Of a stretch of DNA of 5,286 nt, positions 4,889-5,286 are shown piece after piece. Origin of the DNA: Candidatus Zixiibacteriota bacterium (GTDB taxonomy: Bacteria > Blakebacterota > Blakebacteria > Blakebacterales > Blakebacteraceae); NCBI GenBank assembly GCA_030604325.1, contig JAUVWC010000118.1, positions 1 through 5,286 of the forward strand, given 5' to 3'. The number at the start of each line of letters is the position of its first letter. Position 1 is the stretch's first letter. The notes beneath the pieces were generated by a model. The model was not told where the DNA came from. It ran no database searches and was given only the letters and a program-made list of their open reading frames with translations. Position numbers and translations under genes: made by a program.

Positions 4889-5286
4889 TCAATCCTGCCT
4901 CAGGTCAACCGTGCGGCTGACCGTACCCCCCTTAGTGCTCTCGTAGGTCACCGTGATCTTTCCTCGGCCCGTTACGATCCACGCCACGGATACCGAGCCC
5001 ATCCCCGCGATACCGCTATCTATCGCCAGTTTCTCAGGCCGCCTCTCCACGGTGCTGATCTCGTCCTGGAGCAGTCCTGAGGTAAAACCACCTGCCTGGA
5101 CGGTCAGGTTGTCACCGGCGATGGTGAAGAAATCGGCCGTGCCGATCCTGTTGCGGCGGGCGGCGTCGGCCCTGGTGGGGATGGCCTTCGGGTTTCTTGC
5201 CGCGACTGTCACCTTGTAAGTGTTGCCGGAGATCCTCTCCACTTCGATATCGCCCATTTCGACCTGGGGCATCTGGTCGGTGTGGA
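4889..5286 (-). CDS. M14-family zinc carboxypeptidase, C-terminal part (5' end outside window)
   Basis: The frame stays open through the window edge (reading HTDQ before the Met at 5272), so that Met is very likely internal and only the last 131 or so residues are seen. The visible part begins with HTDQMPQVEM and continues VEMGDIEVERI, YKVTVAARNPKAIPTRADAA, RNRIGTADFF, then WIVTGRGKITVTYES and TKGGTVSRTVDL. This resembles the beta-rich C-terminal region found after the catalytic domain in bacterial M14 metallocarboxypeptidases (recalled family pattern, not searched). The catalytic domain with the zinc ligands (HxxE...H) would lie beyond base 5286, so activity cannot be judged. Such enzymes are usually exported and remove C-terminal residues from peptides. 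It could instead be another secreted protein with a similar beta-domain. It is followed after 4 bases by the zinc-ribbon membrane protein, probably in one operon. Confidence 0.6.
   Translation of the reverse strand, partial: HTDQMPQVEMGDIEVERISGNTYKVTVAARNPKAIPTRADAARRNRIGTADFFTIAGDNLTVQAGGFTSGLLQDEISTVERRPEKLAIDSGIAGMGSVSVAWIVTGRGKITVTYESTKGGTVSRTVDLRQD

Noticed and set aside
1..5286. CRISPR array, tRNA, rRNA, insertion sequence or defence system
   Set aside because: I saw no regularly spaced repeats, tRNA-like cloverleaf, transposase motif or defence-gene domain anywhere in the window.

Overview
The window is a bacterial chromosomal segment, moderately GC-rich, with dense genes and no sign of phage, plasmid or insertion sequence. 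The bacterial-type ribosomal proteins L21 and L27 (L27 without the cleaved N-terminal extension typical of Firmicutes) and an LDH-like malate dehydrogenase resembling those of green non-sulfur bacteria point tentatively to Chloroflexota or a nearby phylum. This assignment comes from remembered family resemblance, not from a search.

Layout. Positions 1-1507 (+): the 3' end of rplU (L21), rpmA (L27) and mdh (malate dehydrogenase), all on one strand with short gaps and no visible terminator between them, so probably one transcription unit. Positions 1508-1713: a gap of about 206 bases between convergent genes. It holds a short hairpin just after mdh, a 123-base imperfect palindrome, and a small bidirectional terminator-like hairpin. 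Positions 1714-2562 (-): a TPR-repeat protein with a very acidic, tryptophan-punctuated C-terminal tail. Positions 2563-2636: a short divergent promoter region. Positions 2637-3929 (+): a LarA-like (DUF2088) protein, probably a nickel-pincer-type isomerase homologue. Positions 3922-4884 (-): a membrane-anchored zinc-ribbon protein of unknown function. Its stop overlaps that of the LarA-like gene inside one palindrome. Positions 4889-5286 (-): the 3' end of what looks like an M14-family zinc carboxypeptidase, four bases upstream of the zinc-ribbon gene and so probably in the same operon.

How the genes relate. The first block combines translation machinery with central carbon metabolism (malate/oxaloacetate). 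The remaining genes form small independent units, and I see no single multi-gene system. The most notable points are: rpmA has AGG exactly where its ATG should be, despite a well-placed Shine-Dalgarno and an otherwise intact frame; a large structured palindrome lies between mdh and the TPR gene; the TPR protein has a repeated W-acidic tail; and two convergent genes end in the same self-complementary sequence.
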